64,000 nt of DNA. Source: Pseudomonas sp. v388 (lineage in GTDB: Bacteria > Pseudomonadota > Gammaproteobacteria > Pseudomonadales > Pseudomonadaceae). Below the pieces are notes generated by a model. The model searched no databases and was not told where the DNA came from. It saw only the letters and a list, made by a program, of their open reading frames with translations. The stretch's first letter is position 1. Each line of letters begins with the position of its first letter. The translations under genes were made by a program, and so were the position numbers. This document shows, in pieces, positions 53,757-62,859 of this stretch. The stretch lies in assembly GCF_003935425.1 (NCBI RefSeq), contig NZ_RHQN01000001.1:496001-560000 (forward strand), in the 5' to 3' direction.

Positions 53757-55094
53757 ATGGCATTTGATACTCCTGTAATGGACACGCCGGCTACCCATGC
53801 GCGGCGTACCCGCACTCGCTTCATGATCCTGGCACTCATCTCCGGCGGCACGATGATCAATTACCTTGATCGGACGGTCATGGGTATTGCGGCGCCGGCG
53901 ATCAGTCAGGATCTAGGCCTCTCCGCGGTAATGATGGGCCTGGTATTTTCAGCATTCTCCTGGACGTACGCAGCCGCTCAGATTCCGGGTGGCATCCTCA
54001 TCGACCGCTTGGGTACGAAGCTCACCTACTGGCTGGCTCTGACCCTGTGGTCGCTCTTCACTGCACTTCAAGGGCTCGCCCAAGGGTTCGCTTCCCTGCT
54101 CGGCTTACGGATGCTCGTGGGCGCATCAGAGGCACCTTGTTTCCCGACCAACAGCCGAGTTGTGGCCACATGGTTCCCTCAAAGCGAGCGAGCGCGCGCA
54201 ACTGGTATTTACACTTTCGCTGAATACATCGGTCTGGCTTTTTTGTCCCCGGCGCTGTTTTGGGTTCTCCATGCCTATGGATGGCGAGTGCTGCTCCTGA
54301 GCGTCGGCGCCGTGGGTGTTGTGTACGGCCTGATCTGGTGGCGTAAATACCACGAGCCGCACGAATCAAAAACCGCGAATGCAGCAGAGCTCGACTACAT
54401 CCGCGAAGGCGGCGGGATTGTGGACGGTGGGCAGAAAGCTACACGCTTCGAATGGCGCCAAATCCCAGCTCTGCTGAAACACCGCAACATGCTGGGCATT
54501 TGCCTCGGACAATTTGCCTGCAACTCCACAAACGTCTTCTTTCTGACCTGGTTCCCGACCTACCTGGTGACAGAGCGGCATATGCCATGGCTAAAGGTGG
54601 GCTGGATTGCCGTTCTCCCCTTTATCGCAGCATCCCTGGGCACCCTAGTCGGCGGCTGGGTGTCCGATGCCCTCCTTCGCCGCGGATACTCGCTCAACGT
54701 AGCCCGCAAGTTGCCAGTGATCGCAGGTCTGCTGACGGCCTCTGTGATCGTACTCGCCAACTACGTTGAATCTGATGCATTGGTCATCGGCATTCTCTGC
54801 GTCGCCTACTTTGCTCAAGGCATGTCTGCGCTGGCATGGATGATTGTGTCCGACATCGCACCCAAAGGGATGCTCGGCCTATCCGGGGGCGTTTTCAATC
54901 TCTTCGCTAACGCCGCTGGCATCGTCACTCCTCTCACGATTGGCGTGATCGTTTCGACCACCGGATCTTTTGTGTGGGCTCTGGCGTTTGTTTCTTCGAT
55001 TACCGTCTTTGGCGCCCTCTGCTACCTATTCATCGTTCGTGACCTTACCCGCTTGCCTGCCATAGAGCAGCCTGAGCAAGGAGTTTCTAAATGA
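53757..55094 (+). CDS. MFS transporter, anion:cation symporter family
   Basis: 445 aa, twelve membrane helices. 'GGTMINYLDRTVMGIAAPAISQDLGLSAVMMGLVFSAFSWTYAAAQIPGGILIDRLGTK' is characteristic of GudP/ExuT-like carboxylate and sugar-acid importers. ATG 55091 of the next gene overlaps its stop by 4 bp, so they form one operon. Confidence 0.92.
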   Translation: MAFDTPVMDTPATHARRTRTRFMILALISGGTMINYLDRTVMGIAAPAISQDLGLSAVMMGLVFSAFSWTYAAAQIPGGILIDRLGTKLTYWLALTLWSLFTALQGLAQGFASLLGLRMLVGASEAPCFPTNSRVVATWFPQSERARATGIYTFAEYIGLAFLSPALFWVLHAYGWRVLLLSVGAVGVVYGLIWWRKYHEPHESKTANAAELDYIREGGGIVDGGQKATRFEWRQIPALLKHRNMLGICLGQFACNSTNVFFLTWFPTYLVTERHMPWLKVGWIAVLPFIAASLGTLVGGWVSDALLRRGYSLNVARKLPVIAGLLTASVIVLANYVESDALVIGILCVAYFAQGMSALAWMIVSDIAPKGMLGLSGGVFNLFANAAGIVTPLTIGVIVSTTGSFVWALAFVSSITVFGALCYLFIVRDLTRLPAIEQPEQGVSK

Positions 55095-55831
55095 CACTGT
55101 ATCTCGAAGGCCAAACAGCCATTGTGACTGGAGGCATGCGAGGGATCGGCCTTGGCATCGCCAAGCGCCTCCATGCGTCAGGTGCTCAAGTAATCATCTG
55201 GGATCTGAACGTCGACAAGTGGGATGCCAGCGCAGCCGGGTTTGAACCAGCTCATCGACAAGCCGTGGACGTGGCTTCACTCCCTTCTGTAGAACAGGCA
55301 TTTGCTCATGCCGTTGAGATATTTGGTCGAGTCGACATTCTGGTCAACAACGCTGGCATCAACGGCCCCGTAGTGCCCTCCTGGGAATACCCCGTGGAAG
55401 CATGGGATCAGGTAATCGCAGTTGATTTGAACGGAGTGTTCTATTGCTGCAGGACAGCAATTCCGCACATGCGACAGAATGGCTATGGCCGAATCGTGAA
55501 CGTCGCGTCAATGGCTGGCAAAGATGGTGTCCAGTACATCTCGGCTTACTCGGCTGCCAAAGCGGGTGTGATCGCGTTCACCAAGGCCGCGGCCAAAGAG
55601 CTCGCACAGGACGGTGTGATCCTGAACTGTATCGCCCCTGCCATGGCTGAAACAGCGTTGATGGACGAAATGACGCCTGAGCACATCGCTGCCAGCAAGG
55701 CAAAGATTCCGATGGGCCGATTCCTGCAAATCGAGGAGATTGCCAACATGGTGAATTGGATCGCCGGGCCTGAGTGCAGCTTCACAACAGGCTTCGTATT
55801 TGACCTGAGTGGCGGGAGGGCAACGTATTGA
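55091..55831 (+). CDS. Short-chain dehydrogenase/reductase
   Basis: 246 aa. VTGGMRGIGLGI, NNAGI, NVASMAG and YSAAK are the SDR sites. Operon-coupled to the MFS gene (ATGA) and to the next gene (TTGA). Likely oxidises the hydroxyl compound brought in by the transporter. Confidence 0.9.
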   Translation: MTLYLEGQTAIVTGGMRGIGLGIAKRLHASGAQVIIWDLNVDKWDASAAGFEPAHRQAVDVASLPSVEQAFAHAVEIFGRVDILVNNAGINGPVVPSWEYPVEAWDQVIAVDLNGVFYCCRTAIPHMRQNGYGRIVNVASMAGKDGVQYISAYSAAKAGVIAFTKAAAKELAQDGVILNCIAPAMAETALMDEMTPEHIAASKAKIPMGRFLQIEEIANMVNWIAGPECSFTTGFVFDLSGGRATY

Positions 55832-56634
55832 AACGCTTAAGCGTCGCTCATCTCACCGCACTCGATTTGCAGCCCAAAACGCTGGCCAGGGAGGCTGGTC
55901 GAGCTGGCTTTACGCACGTAGGGTTGCGACTACACCCTGCCATGAAGGGCGGAATCGCTTATCCCTTGCGCTCCGGCACCTCGGGGATGACAGAATTGCT
56001 CACGGTGCTCAATAATGAGGGTGTTGGAGTCAATGACATCGAGTTTGTCGAGCTAGCGCCGGACGTCGACATTGCCTCGTTCGAGTGGCTCTTGGAATCG
56101 GGAGCTGAGCTTGGCGCGAGCTCACTTACGGTATCTGGTGATGATCCTGATTTCACACGACTGGCATCCAATTTCAGTGCCCTTTGTGAACTCGCTACGC
56201 CTTACGGGGTACGTATCAATATCGAGTTCATGCGTTGGCGCCAGGTAGCGAATCTCCAGCACGCAGCGGCACTTATTGAAGCTACGGCTAAATCGAATGC
56301 CGGAATTTTGGTGGACACATTGCACTTATTCCGTGCTGGCAATACCTCTGATGATCTTGGAGGGCTTAACCCCGCCTGGTTGGCCGATGTTCAGCTCTGT
56401 GACGCACCGCTCACCGCGCCGGCAGCCGACCTCATCATCCAGGAGGCTAGAGAGGGTCGGCTGCTTCCTGGCGATGGTGCCCTGCCACTTGCTGACCTCA
56501 TTTTAAAGCTGCCGCGGGACGTACGCTACAGTGTCGAAACTCCAGTAAAGGGCTTATCGAATGGCGAGCGCTTGAGCCGAGGCGCAGCAAGCGTACTGCA
56601 ATCCGCACTCTCGGCGCATCTCTATCCCGGCTGA
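55828..56634 (+). CDS. TIM-barrel sugar-phosphate isomerase/epimerase-like protein
   Basis: 268 aa beginning at TTG 55828, overlapping the SDR stop (TTGA) with GGAGGG eight bases upstream. AP-endonuclease-2-like TIM-barrel features: 'AGRAGFTHVGLRLHPAM', 'RINIEFMRWRQVANL', 'AGILVDTLHLFRAG' and 'VQLCDAP'. The family includes hydroxypyruvate isomerase, inosose dehydratase and 3-dehydroshikimate dehydratase-like lyases. Third step of this small pathway. Confidence 0.83.
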   Translation: MKRLSVAHLTALDLQPKTLAREAGRAGFTHVGLRLHPAMKGGIAYPLRSGTSGMTELLTVLNNEGVGVNDIEFVELAPDVDIASFEWLLESGAELGASSLTVSGDDPDFTRLASNFSALCELATPYGVRINIEFMRWRQVANLQHAAALIEATAKSNAGILVDTLHLFRAGNTSDDLGGLNPAWLADVQLCDAPLTAPAADLIIQEAREGRLLPGDGALPLADLILKLPRDVRYSVETPVKGLSNGERLSRGAASVLQSALSAHLYPG

Positions 56635-56962
56635 GCAGCGGGCGTCGTTCCCCCGCGTGCATGTTGGCTTCCTGCGCGGTATCTACCGCGCCCCCACTGC
56701 ACGCTGTGCTCAACCGTTTGGTGGATGGAGCACGATCAATTTTCTCTTATGCTTCTTCCGAGAGTCGAGCCCAAGAAAAGGGATGTCTCTCCGGCTAGAA
56801 AGCTTGCATTGATGATTTTCACGACAACAAGAATTGGCATTGGCTTTCATTCCTGCCAGTGGAGTGCGATCGCCTTGAGCAATGCGCCGACCGACTAGGG
56901 TGAGTGCATCTCAGGACAGCTCGGCACCCCACAGATTACGGTTAGACGAGCGGAACGATCCT
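56635..56962. other. Intergenic region before the amino-acid importer
   Basis: 328 bp without a gene; the importer promoter should lie here. No clear boxes or operator were identified. Confidence 0.4.
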
Positions 56963-57673
56963 ATGAGTGAATTTTTTGCGTTGTTGTCCTTCGAGCCCCA
57001 TGGATGGGGCATACCACTTCTGAAAGGTACCTGGCTGACCATAAGGCTTGCCATTGCAACCCTCCCCGGCGGCCTTGTCCTTGGACTTTTGCTGGCGCTG
57101 GGGATGAACTGCAAACATGTGCTCCTCAACCGTTTGTGCACAGTCTTTGTCACGATCTTTCGAGGCCTGCCAGAGCTGCTCACCATTTTCATCATCTATT
57201 ACGGCGGGCAACTGCTTGTGCGAGAGGCGGCCACGCTCCTGGGCTCGAAAAGCTTTGAGGTAGATGGTTTCTTTGCCGGCATGGTTGCGCTTGGGTTGGT
57301 GTTTGGCGCGTTCTCTAGTGAGGTGTTCCTGACGGCCATTCAAGCAGTCGCCAAGGGGCAAAGCGAGGCAGCACATGCTCTCGGGCTCTCTGGCATTGAT
57401 CGATTCAGGTTCGTCATTGCTCCGCAGTTGTGGCGAATCGCGTTGCCTGGACTTGGCAATCTGTGGCTTGTGTTGCTCAAAGAGACATCGCTGTTGTCCG
57501 TGATCTCTCTTTCCGACCTGATGCGTGAAACCTACATGGCAGTCGCGAGTACCAAACAGCCTTTTTTCTTCTACGCGTTTACCTGCGGGATTTACCTGCT
57601 GCTCTCACTTATGTCCGGGCAATTGCTGTCGAGGATGGAGAAACGTGCCAATCGATATTATGGGAGAGCCTGA
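56963..57673 (+). CDS. Polar amino-acid ABC permease (HisQ/ArtQ-like)
   Basis: 236 aa from ATG 56963; the frame extends upstream to 56882 but that part lacks a membrane or signal character. Membrane permease with GTWLTIRLAIATLPGGLVLGLLLALGM, FRGLPELLTIFIIYYGG and the EAA loop 'EAAHALGLSGIDRFRFVIAPQLWRIALPGLGN'. Pairs with the next gene four bases downstream. Confidence 0.92.
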   Translation: MSEFFALLSFEPHGWGIPLLKGTWLTIRLAIATLPGGLVLGLLLALGMNCKHVLLNRLCTVFVTIFRGLPELLTIFIIYYGGQLLVREAATLLGSKSFEVDGFFAGMVALGLVFGAFSSEVFLTAIQAVAKGQSEAAHALGLSGIDRFRFVIAPQLWRIALPGLGNLWLVLLKETSLLSVISLSDLMRETYMAVASTKQPFFFYAFTCGIYLLLSLMSGQLLSRMEKRANRYYGRA

Positions 57674-57676
57674 ATC

Positions 57677-58360
57677 ATGAACTGGGAACTCTTACACACA
57701 TATGGCCCGCGCATGCTCGACGGCTTGGGCACTACGCTCAAGATCGTACTGATTTCCATCGCCCTTGGTGCACTCATTTCCTTGCCACTGGCCGCGGCAC
57801 GCATGAGTAGTAAGCGCTGGATTAGCCGCACAGCATCCGCCTACACGTACCTGTTTCGAGGCACCCCACTGATTGCGCAGGTTTTCCTGGTCTATTACGG
57901 CGCAGGCCAGATCCGCCCTGAGTTGCAGTCGCTAGGAATATGGTGGTTCTTCAGAGATGCATTCTGGTGCACGGTGATGACGTTCACGCTCAACACCGCC
58001 GCTTACCAGGCTGAAATCTGGCGAGGCGCCGTGCTGTCAGTCAGCAAAGGCCAATGGGAGGCAATCCATGCCCTGGGTTTGAGCAAACCTACGGGACTGA
58101 AGGAAGTCATTGCACCCCAAGCATTGATGGTCGCCTTAAGGCCTCTGAGCAATGAGTTGATCCTCATGCTGAAGTCCTCGGCAATCGCCAGCACCATCAC
58201 CGTGCCTGAACTCATGGGGATCACGAACCAGGCATTTGCCCGCTCCTTTGATTTCCAAGTCTACCTCTGGGCAGCCCTGCTCTACCTCTCACTGGTGGAG
58301 CTAATCCGCCGCATCTGCGCTTGGTTCAACAACCGGCTGACTAAACACGTGATTCGTTGA
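57677..58360 (+). CDS. Polar amino-acid ABC permease (HisM-like)
   Basis: 227 aa. 'MLDGLGTTLKIVLISIALGALISLPLAAARMS', 'YLFRGTPLIAQVFLVYYG' and the loop 'WEAIHALGLSKPTGLKEVIAPQALMVALRPLSNE' are HisM/OccM features. Forms the heterodimeric channel with the preceding permease. Confidence 0.92.
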   Translation: MNWELLHTYGPRMLDGLGTTLKIVLISIALGALISLPLAAARMSSKRWISRTASAYTYLFRGTPLIAQVFLVYYGAGQIRPELQSLGIWWFFRDAFWCTVMTFTLNTAAYQAEIWRGAVLSVSKGQWEAIHALGLSKPTGLKEVIAPQALMVALRPLSNELILMLKSSAIASTITVPELMGITNQAFARSFDFQVYLWAALLYLSLVELIRRICAWFNNRLTKHVIR

Positions 58361-58367
58361 GATAACT

Positions 58368-59153
58368 ATGTCCAAGATTGAAAATGTGGTTCCGGTACGG
58401 GCCAAGAGTAAAGCGTCGAGTGAGGTAGTCGTCAGGGTCAATAACTTGAAAAAGTGGTACTCGGACTTCGCGGTCTTGAATGGAGTCACCCTTGATGTTC
58501 ACCAAGGCGAGCGCATCGTTATCTGCGGGCCCTCCGGAAGCGGGAAGTCAACACTCATCCGTTGCATCAATGGCCTTGAGGAGTTTCAAAGCGGTGATCT
58601 GGTGGTCAATGGCAACTCTATGGCGACGCCTGACGGGGTCGACATAGTCCGCAAGGAAACAGGCATGGTGTTCCAGGGCTTTCACCTGTTTCCACACTTA
58701 AGCGCTGTTGAAAACTGCATGCTTGCGCCCATGCGGGTACTCAAGAAGAGCAAAAGCGAAGCTAGGGAGCAAGCAGTCGAGCTCCTCAATCGGGTCGGAT
58801 TGAAGGATAAGTCAAATCATTATCCCAGCCAGTTATCCGGCGGCCAGCAACAGCGCGTTGCGATTGCACGCGCCATGTGTATGAACCCGCGGATCTTACT
58901 CCTTGATGAGCCCACATCCGCCCTTGACCCTGAAATGGTGAAAGAGGTTCTGGATGTGGTTCTAGGCCTGGCCAACGATGGGATAACGATGCTTTGCGTC
59001 ACGCACGAGATGGGGTTTGCACGGCAGGCGGCCGATCGTGTGATCTTCATGGATAGAGGGCAGATCGTCGAGCAAGCAACTCCGGATGAATTCTTTCTCA
59101 ATCCTCAAAGTGGGCGGGCTCAGAAATTTCTCTCGCAAATCATTGCGCACTGA
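58368..59153 (+). CDS. Polar amino-acid ABC ATPase (HisP/GlnQ-like)
   Basis: 261 aa. Walker A GPSGSGKSTLIRCINGLE, signature LSGGQQQRVAIARAM, walker B ILLLDEPTSALDPEM and the H-loop VTHEMGFARQAADR. An extra basic N-terminal stretch of about 20 residues precedes the domain. Energises the importer. Confidence 0.94.
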   Translation: MSKIENVVPVRAKSKASSEVVVRVNNLKKWYSDFAVLNGVTLDVHQGERIVICGPSGSGKSTLIRCINGLEEFQSGDLVVNGNSMATPDGVDIVRKETGMVFQGFHLFPHLSAVENCMLAPMRVLKKSKSEAREQAVELLNRVGLKDKSNHYPSQLSGGQQQRVAIARAMCMNPRILLLDEPTSALDPEMVKEVLDVVLGLANDGITMLCVTHEMGFARQAADRVIFMDRGQIVEQATPDEFFLNPQSGRAQKFLSQIIAH

Positions 59154-59236
59154 GTCGCCCCAGTACCGCAACGGCGGTGTATCTCACACACCGATACGCA
59201 AGTGCAAAGTTCCACCACCTGATGAAAAGGCTTCCT

Positions 59237-60001
59237 ATGAAGACAATGCTCAAGGCTTTGATTATTCCCGTTACCTTCTGTGCCTCGTTTGCTCATGCCC
59301 AGGGAGAGAAGACTGTTCGCATCGCGACAGAAGGCACCTACCCACCCTTCAGCTTTATGGAAAGCGGCAAGCTTAAAGGCTTTGATGTCGACATTGCTGA
59401 AGCGCTATGCGAGAAGATGAAAGTACACTGCACAGTCCAGGCCCAAGACTGGGACGGCATGATTCCAGGCCTGGTGACTGGCAAATTCGATGCGATTGTC
59501 GCCTCGATGAACATGACAGAAGAGCGTAAGAAGAAAATCGCCTTCAGCGACAGATATTACTCCACCAGCTCGCAATTCGTTGTGATGAAGGATGGTGGTG
59601 TACACGACGTCTCGCCAGGAGGCCTTGAGGGTAAAGCGATCGGCGTGCAAGTGTCTTCGGTTCAGGCCAATTATATCGAAGCCAAATATCCTAAGTCAGA
59701 GATGAAGCAGTACAAAACTGTTGACGACGCTGCCATGGATTTGGCCAACGGAAGGATTGACGCGATTCTGAACGATTCAGCCAGTGTCTACACGTGGATC
59801 AAAAGCAAAGACGGCGAGTGTTGCATGCTCGCGGGTGAGGGCATAAAAGACGCCGCCTTCTTCGGTGATGGCAAGGGCATTGGGCTGCGTCAGGATGATC
59901 CGGAGCTCAAGGCAGCATTCAATCAAGCACTAAATGAAATTCTCGCAGACGGCACCTTCCAGAAAATCAATGCCAAATACTTTCCCTTCCCCCTCTACTG
60001 A
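59237..60001 (+). CDS. Polar amino-acid ABC binding protein (HisJ/ArgT-like)
   Basis: 254 aa from ATG 59237 (AAGG seven bases upstream). Sec signal peptide ending in SFAHA-QGEK, then VRIATEGTYPPFSFMESGKLKGFDVDIAEALCEKM, the SBP_bac_3 N-terminus, and the later FDAIVASMNMTEERKKKIAFSDRYY. Basic amino acids or opines are plausible ligands. Last gene of the importer set. Confidence 0.93.
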   Translation: MKTMLKALIIPVTFCASFAHAQGEKTVRIATEGTYPPFSFMESGKLKGFDVDIAEALCEKMKVHCTVQAQDWDGMIPGLVTGKFDAIVASMNMTEERKKKIAFSDRYYSTSSQFVVMKDGGVHDVSPGGLEGKAIGVQVSSVQANYIEAKYPKSEMKQYKTVDDAAMDLANGRIDAILNDSASVYTWIKSKDGECCMLAGEGIKDAAFFGDGKGIGLRQDDPELKAAFNQALNEILADGTFQKINAKYFPFPLY

Positions 60002-60341
60002 TCAGCGATTCTGGTCAGTTTCGCGTTTACATCTGCGGAGCTGACCATCTCAGTACCCCAGCCGGAATCGTGCGTCCTTCGCGTTCTTCCTCTCCTGTCT
60101 GACCGACTGGTCGAAACACCGCGGCCGAGTGACACGCAAAGCTTGCCATGGCGCTGCGTTGCGCGTTCAGGGTGGAGGTCGTTGGGAGAAAATTGAATAG
60201 CACAATGGCCGCGCAAGACCGCAGACGCTCCCATGAAGAAACATCCAACCGGGTGTTGTCCCGGTTCTGTGGCCAACTACGCTTCAGACAGAAGGGGAAA
60301 CACGTGCAACCTCCAAAAGCTGCACGTTTCTCATCATCACC
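60002..60341. other. Intergenic region between convergent importer and aminotransferase genes
   Basis: 340 bp; the only structure seen is ACGTGCA-N12-TGCACGT at 60302-60327, a possible terminator for the aminotransferase (its stop is at 60342) without a long T-run. Confidence 0.35.
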
Positions 60342-61706
60342 TCAGTCGATCTGCATCACGACTTGATCCAACGAAATGGAGACGGCGGTGACGATCATGT
60401 CAATCTGTTCTGCGGTGATGATCATAGGCGGCGCAAACAGGATCGCACCGTTGGAGGGCCGGCTGACCACACCATTTGCCAGCAGCCGGTCTATGGCGAG
60501 AGCAGCCAGCTCCTTGTTGAGGATTGAAGTCGAGCTGATGTGCCGCGCATCCAACTCCACCGCCGTCATCAAACCCACTCCTCGAATTTCACTGATCAGC
60601 GGATGACCCAGAGCTTCCAACCCCGCGCGAAGTTTGGCGCCCATGACGGACGCGTTTTGCGGCAGTCCTTCTTCTTCGATGATGCGAATGTTCTCTAGCG
60701 CGATGGCGCAGGCTACCGGGTGCCCGGCGGTCGTGAAGCCGTGCCAGACCCCTCCGTGGACTTTCGCTCCTGCATAAACGCCAGCCATCACTCGCTCGTT
60801 GAGGACGATGGCGCTGAAGGGAATGTAGGATGAAGTCAGTTGTTTTGAATAAATCATGACGTCTGGTGACAGGTTATACGTCTGCGTACCGAACATATTG
60901 CCAGTGCGCCCAAACCCGCATATAACCTCGTCCACGACGAAGATGATGTCGTGTCTGCGCAACACAGCTTGAATTTTTTCCCAGTAAGTCGCTGGCGGCA
61001 CAATGACCCCACCAGCGCCCATCACAGGCTCCGCGATGAAGCAAGAAATGGTATGAGCCCCCTCCTCAAGGATTCGATCATCAAGTTCGCGGGCAAGACG
61101 AGTGGAGAAGTCCTCTTCCGACTCATCCTCCAGGGCTTCACGCCGATAGTTGGGACAGGTTAGCCGCACAATGGGAAGAACATTGTCCTGTCCCAAGTGC
61201 ATGGCCTCGAGCCCAGTCACGCTCGTGGCAGTGATGTTCGCACCATGATACGCCCCCTGTCGGGCGAGGATTTTCTTCTTTTCAGATTGACCTGCGGCGT
61301 TCGCTGAAAACCACAAGAGTTTGATCACTGAATCGACGGATTCCGATCCGGAAGCGCCGAAGAAGACCTTTGACATTGGTACTGGAGCCATCTCGATGAG
61401 TTTGGCAGCAAGCCGGATCGCCGGTTCGGTCGAGCGATGGAAGAACTGATGGTAGAAGGGCAATTTGTCGAACTGTGCTTTCGCCACGTCACCCAAGCGC
61501 TTTTCGCTAAAGCCAAGGCCCACCGACCATAGGCCGGACATAGCTTCCAGATAACGATTGCCGTGGTTGTCATAGACAAACACACCCTCACCACGCTCAA
61601 TGATCAGAGGGCCTTTATCCTCATGTTTGAGCGGATCGGTTTGACAATGCAGGATGTATTTCTTGTCCAGAGCTTCCAGAGATTGCACTTGCAGTGATGG
61701 TGTCAT
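60342..61706 (-). CDS. Class III (omega-amino acid) aminotransferase
   Basis: 454 aa. PLP enzyme of class III: GSESVDSVIKL, VVDEVICGFGRTG (D259) and the Schiff-base-type lysine K288 in MIYSKQLTSSYIPFSA. Acts on a terminal amino group with pyruvate or 2-oxoglutarate as acceptor (beta-alanine, diamine or taurine-like substrates). Convergent with the ABC importer, whose substrate it may deaminate, and divergent from the LuxR regulator. Confidence 0.92.
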   Translation of the reverse strand: MTPSLQVQSLEALDKKYILHCQTDPLKHEDKGPLIIERGEGVFVYDNHGNRYLEAMSGLWSVGLGFSEKRLGDVAKAQFDKLPFYHQFFHRSTEPAIRLAAKLIEMAPVPMSKVFFGASGSESVDSVIKLLWFSANAAGQSEKKKILARQGAYHGANITATSVTGLEAMHLGQDNVLPIVRLTCPNYRREALEDESEEDFSTRLARELDDRILEEGAHTISCFIAEPVMGAGGVIVPPATYWEKIQAVLRRHDIIFVVDEVICGFGRTGNMFGTQTYNLSPDVMIYSKQLTSSYIPFSAIVLNERVMAGVYAGAKVHGGVWHGFTTAGHPVACAIALENIRIIEEEGLPQNASVMGAKLRAGLEALGHPLISEIRGVGLMTAVELDARHISSTSILNKELAALAIDRLLANGVVSRPSNGAILFAPPMIITAEQIDMIVTAVSISLDQVVMQID

Positions 61707-62039
61707 TTGAATCCAGCCGTGAGTAAGGGACTTCAGAACAACTGACCGCCGCCTCCACCCTCGATGCGCACTGGTTCAAGATGACTCAGAATCAAATCGG
61801 CCAAACGCATTATGATTCCCGTGAAGGCAGGATCCTCTTTTGGGAGAGACTGGAGCTTACCGCCCCTTACAGGCGCTCACGTCAACCATTCGGTTGAGGT
61901 ATTCGGTTGGCATGGGTCGTGCTGTAGAAAAGCTGGTGCGGAAATCTTCCGCATTGGGCGCGGCCAGATGGCAATCGCACTAGCGAGGTGCATTTTCTGA
62001 AGCCGCGCCCTTAATACGGCAATACAGAGGTAGGTTCCG
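61707..62039. other. Divergent promoter region of aminotransferase and LuxR gene
   Basis: 333 bp, no gene. No lux-box or clear dyad was identified. Confidence 0.4.
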
Positions 62040-62732
62040 ATGTTTGATACACGCAGGCTGAGCATAAGCTGTGAGGACTACGCAAGAAAAACCGTCTCGT
62101 TCCTCAAGCACAGCACAGGCTCATCTGCAGTGGTGTTCACCTGGTGGGAAGACCATTCTGAATTTCCCCCGACCATTCAACTCGGTGGGGATAGCCGCAA
62201 GATTCGAGAATACTATTGCGATTATCAGCGCAGTGACCCGATGCGCGCCGAGCGGTTGGCCGCCCTTGGCAAAACATTCGAAACACTCTCCGAGGCCTCG
62301 GAACAACATGACGAGGAGCTGCTTGAGCAGTATCAGCCCCACCTACACAAATACGGTGTCATAGAGGAGATCGATTTCATTTTCTGGGCGGGAGGGAAAG
62401 CCGTTGCCTCTGCTGCTCTTGTGCAGACTCAGGACACATCGACCTCCTTGGGTATCATTGCCCTCAAAGAAATGCAGGGTTACCTGCAGTATGGTTTTTC
62501 GCTGCTGCCGGCGGTGAAAATGCGAGACCGAGAGCAACGCCTGAGAGACAGATACAAACTGACGCCCAAAGAGATCGCAGTGGCCGAATTGCTCGTTCTA
62601 GGTGAGTCGAATAAGTCCATCGCATCATTGATGGACGTGGAGTTAGCGACCGTAAAAACCCACCTGATACACCTCTTTCAGAAACTCGAAGTGCAGAGCC
62701 GCAGCAAAGCGGTATCGTTATTGAACGCATAG
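62040..62732 (+). CDS. LuxR-family regulator with unrecognised sensor domain
   Basis: 230 aa. C-terminal GerE/LuxR HTH at about 166-228 (LTPKEIAVAELLVLGESNKSIASLMDVELATVKTHLIHLFQKLEVQSRSKAV). The 160-residue N-terminus has no signature I can assign; it lacks a convincing autoinducer-binding set (the W..YP...D pattern is not seen) and no receiver Asp motif. A solo regulator, divergent from the aminotransferase gene, its likely target. Confidence 0.87.
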   Translation: MFDTRRLSISCEDYARKTVSFLKHSTGSSAVVFTWWEDHSEFPPTIQLGGDSRKIREYYCDYQRSDPMRAERLAALGKTFETLSEASEQHDEELLEQYQPHLHKYGVIEEIDFIFWAGGKAVASAALVQTQDTSTSLGIIALKEMQGYLQYGFSLLPAVKMRDREQRLRDRYKLTPKEIAVAELLVLGESNKSIASLMDVELATVKTHLIHLFQKLEVQSRSKAVSLLNA

Positions 62733-62782
62733 CAAGCCGCGCCTGGACAACCAGTCCGAACGGCCGGGATCACGAATCGAAA

Positions 62783-62802
62783 AAGCCGCCCTAAGGCGGC
62801 TT
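62783..62802. terminator. Terminator hairpin between LuxR and cytochrome genes
   Basis: AAGCCGCC-CTAA-GGCGGCTT, perfect 8-bp stem, followed on the minus strand by T residues. It lies 57 bp after the cytochrome gene stop (62860) and 51 bp after the LuxR stop. Confidence 0.75.
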
Positions 62803-62859
62803 ATGATGCGTCAGTAGACGCCAGGCTCGGTTTATCACTGATGCATGGTATGTCTGTTT

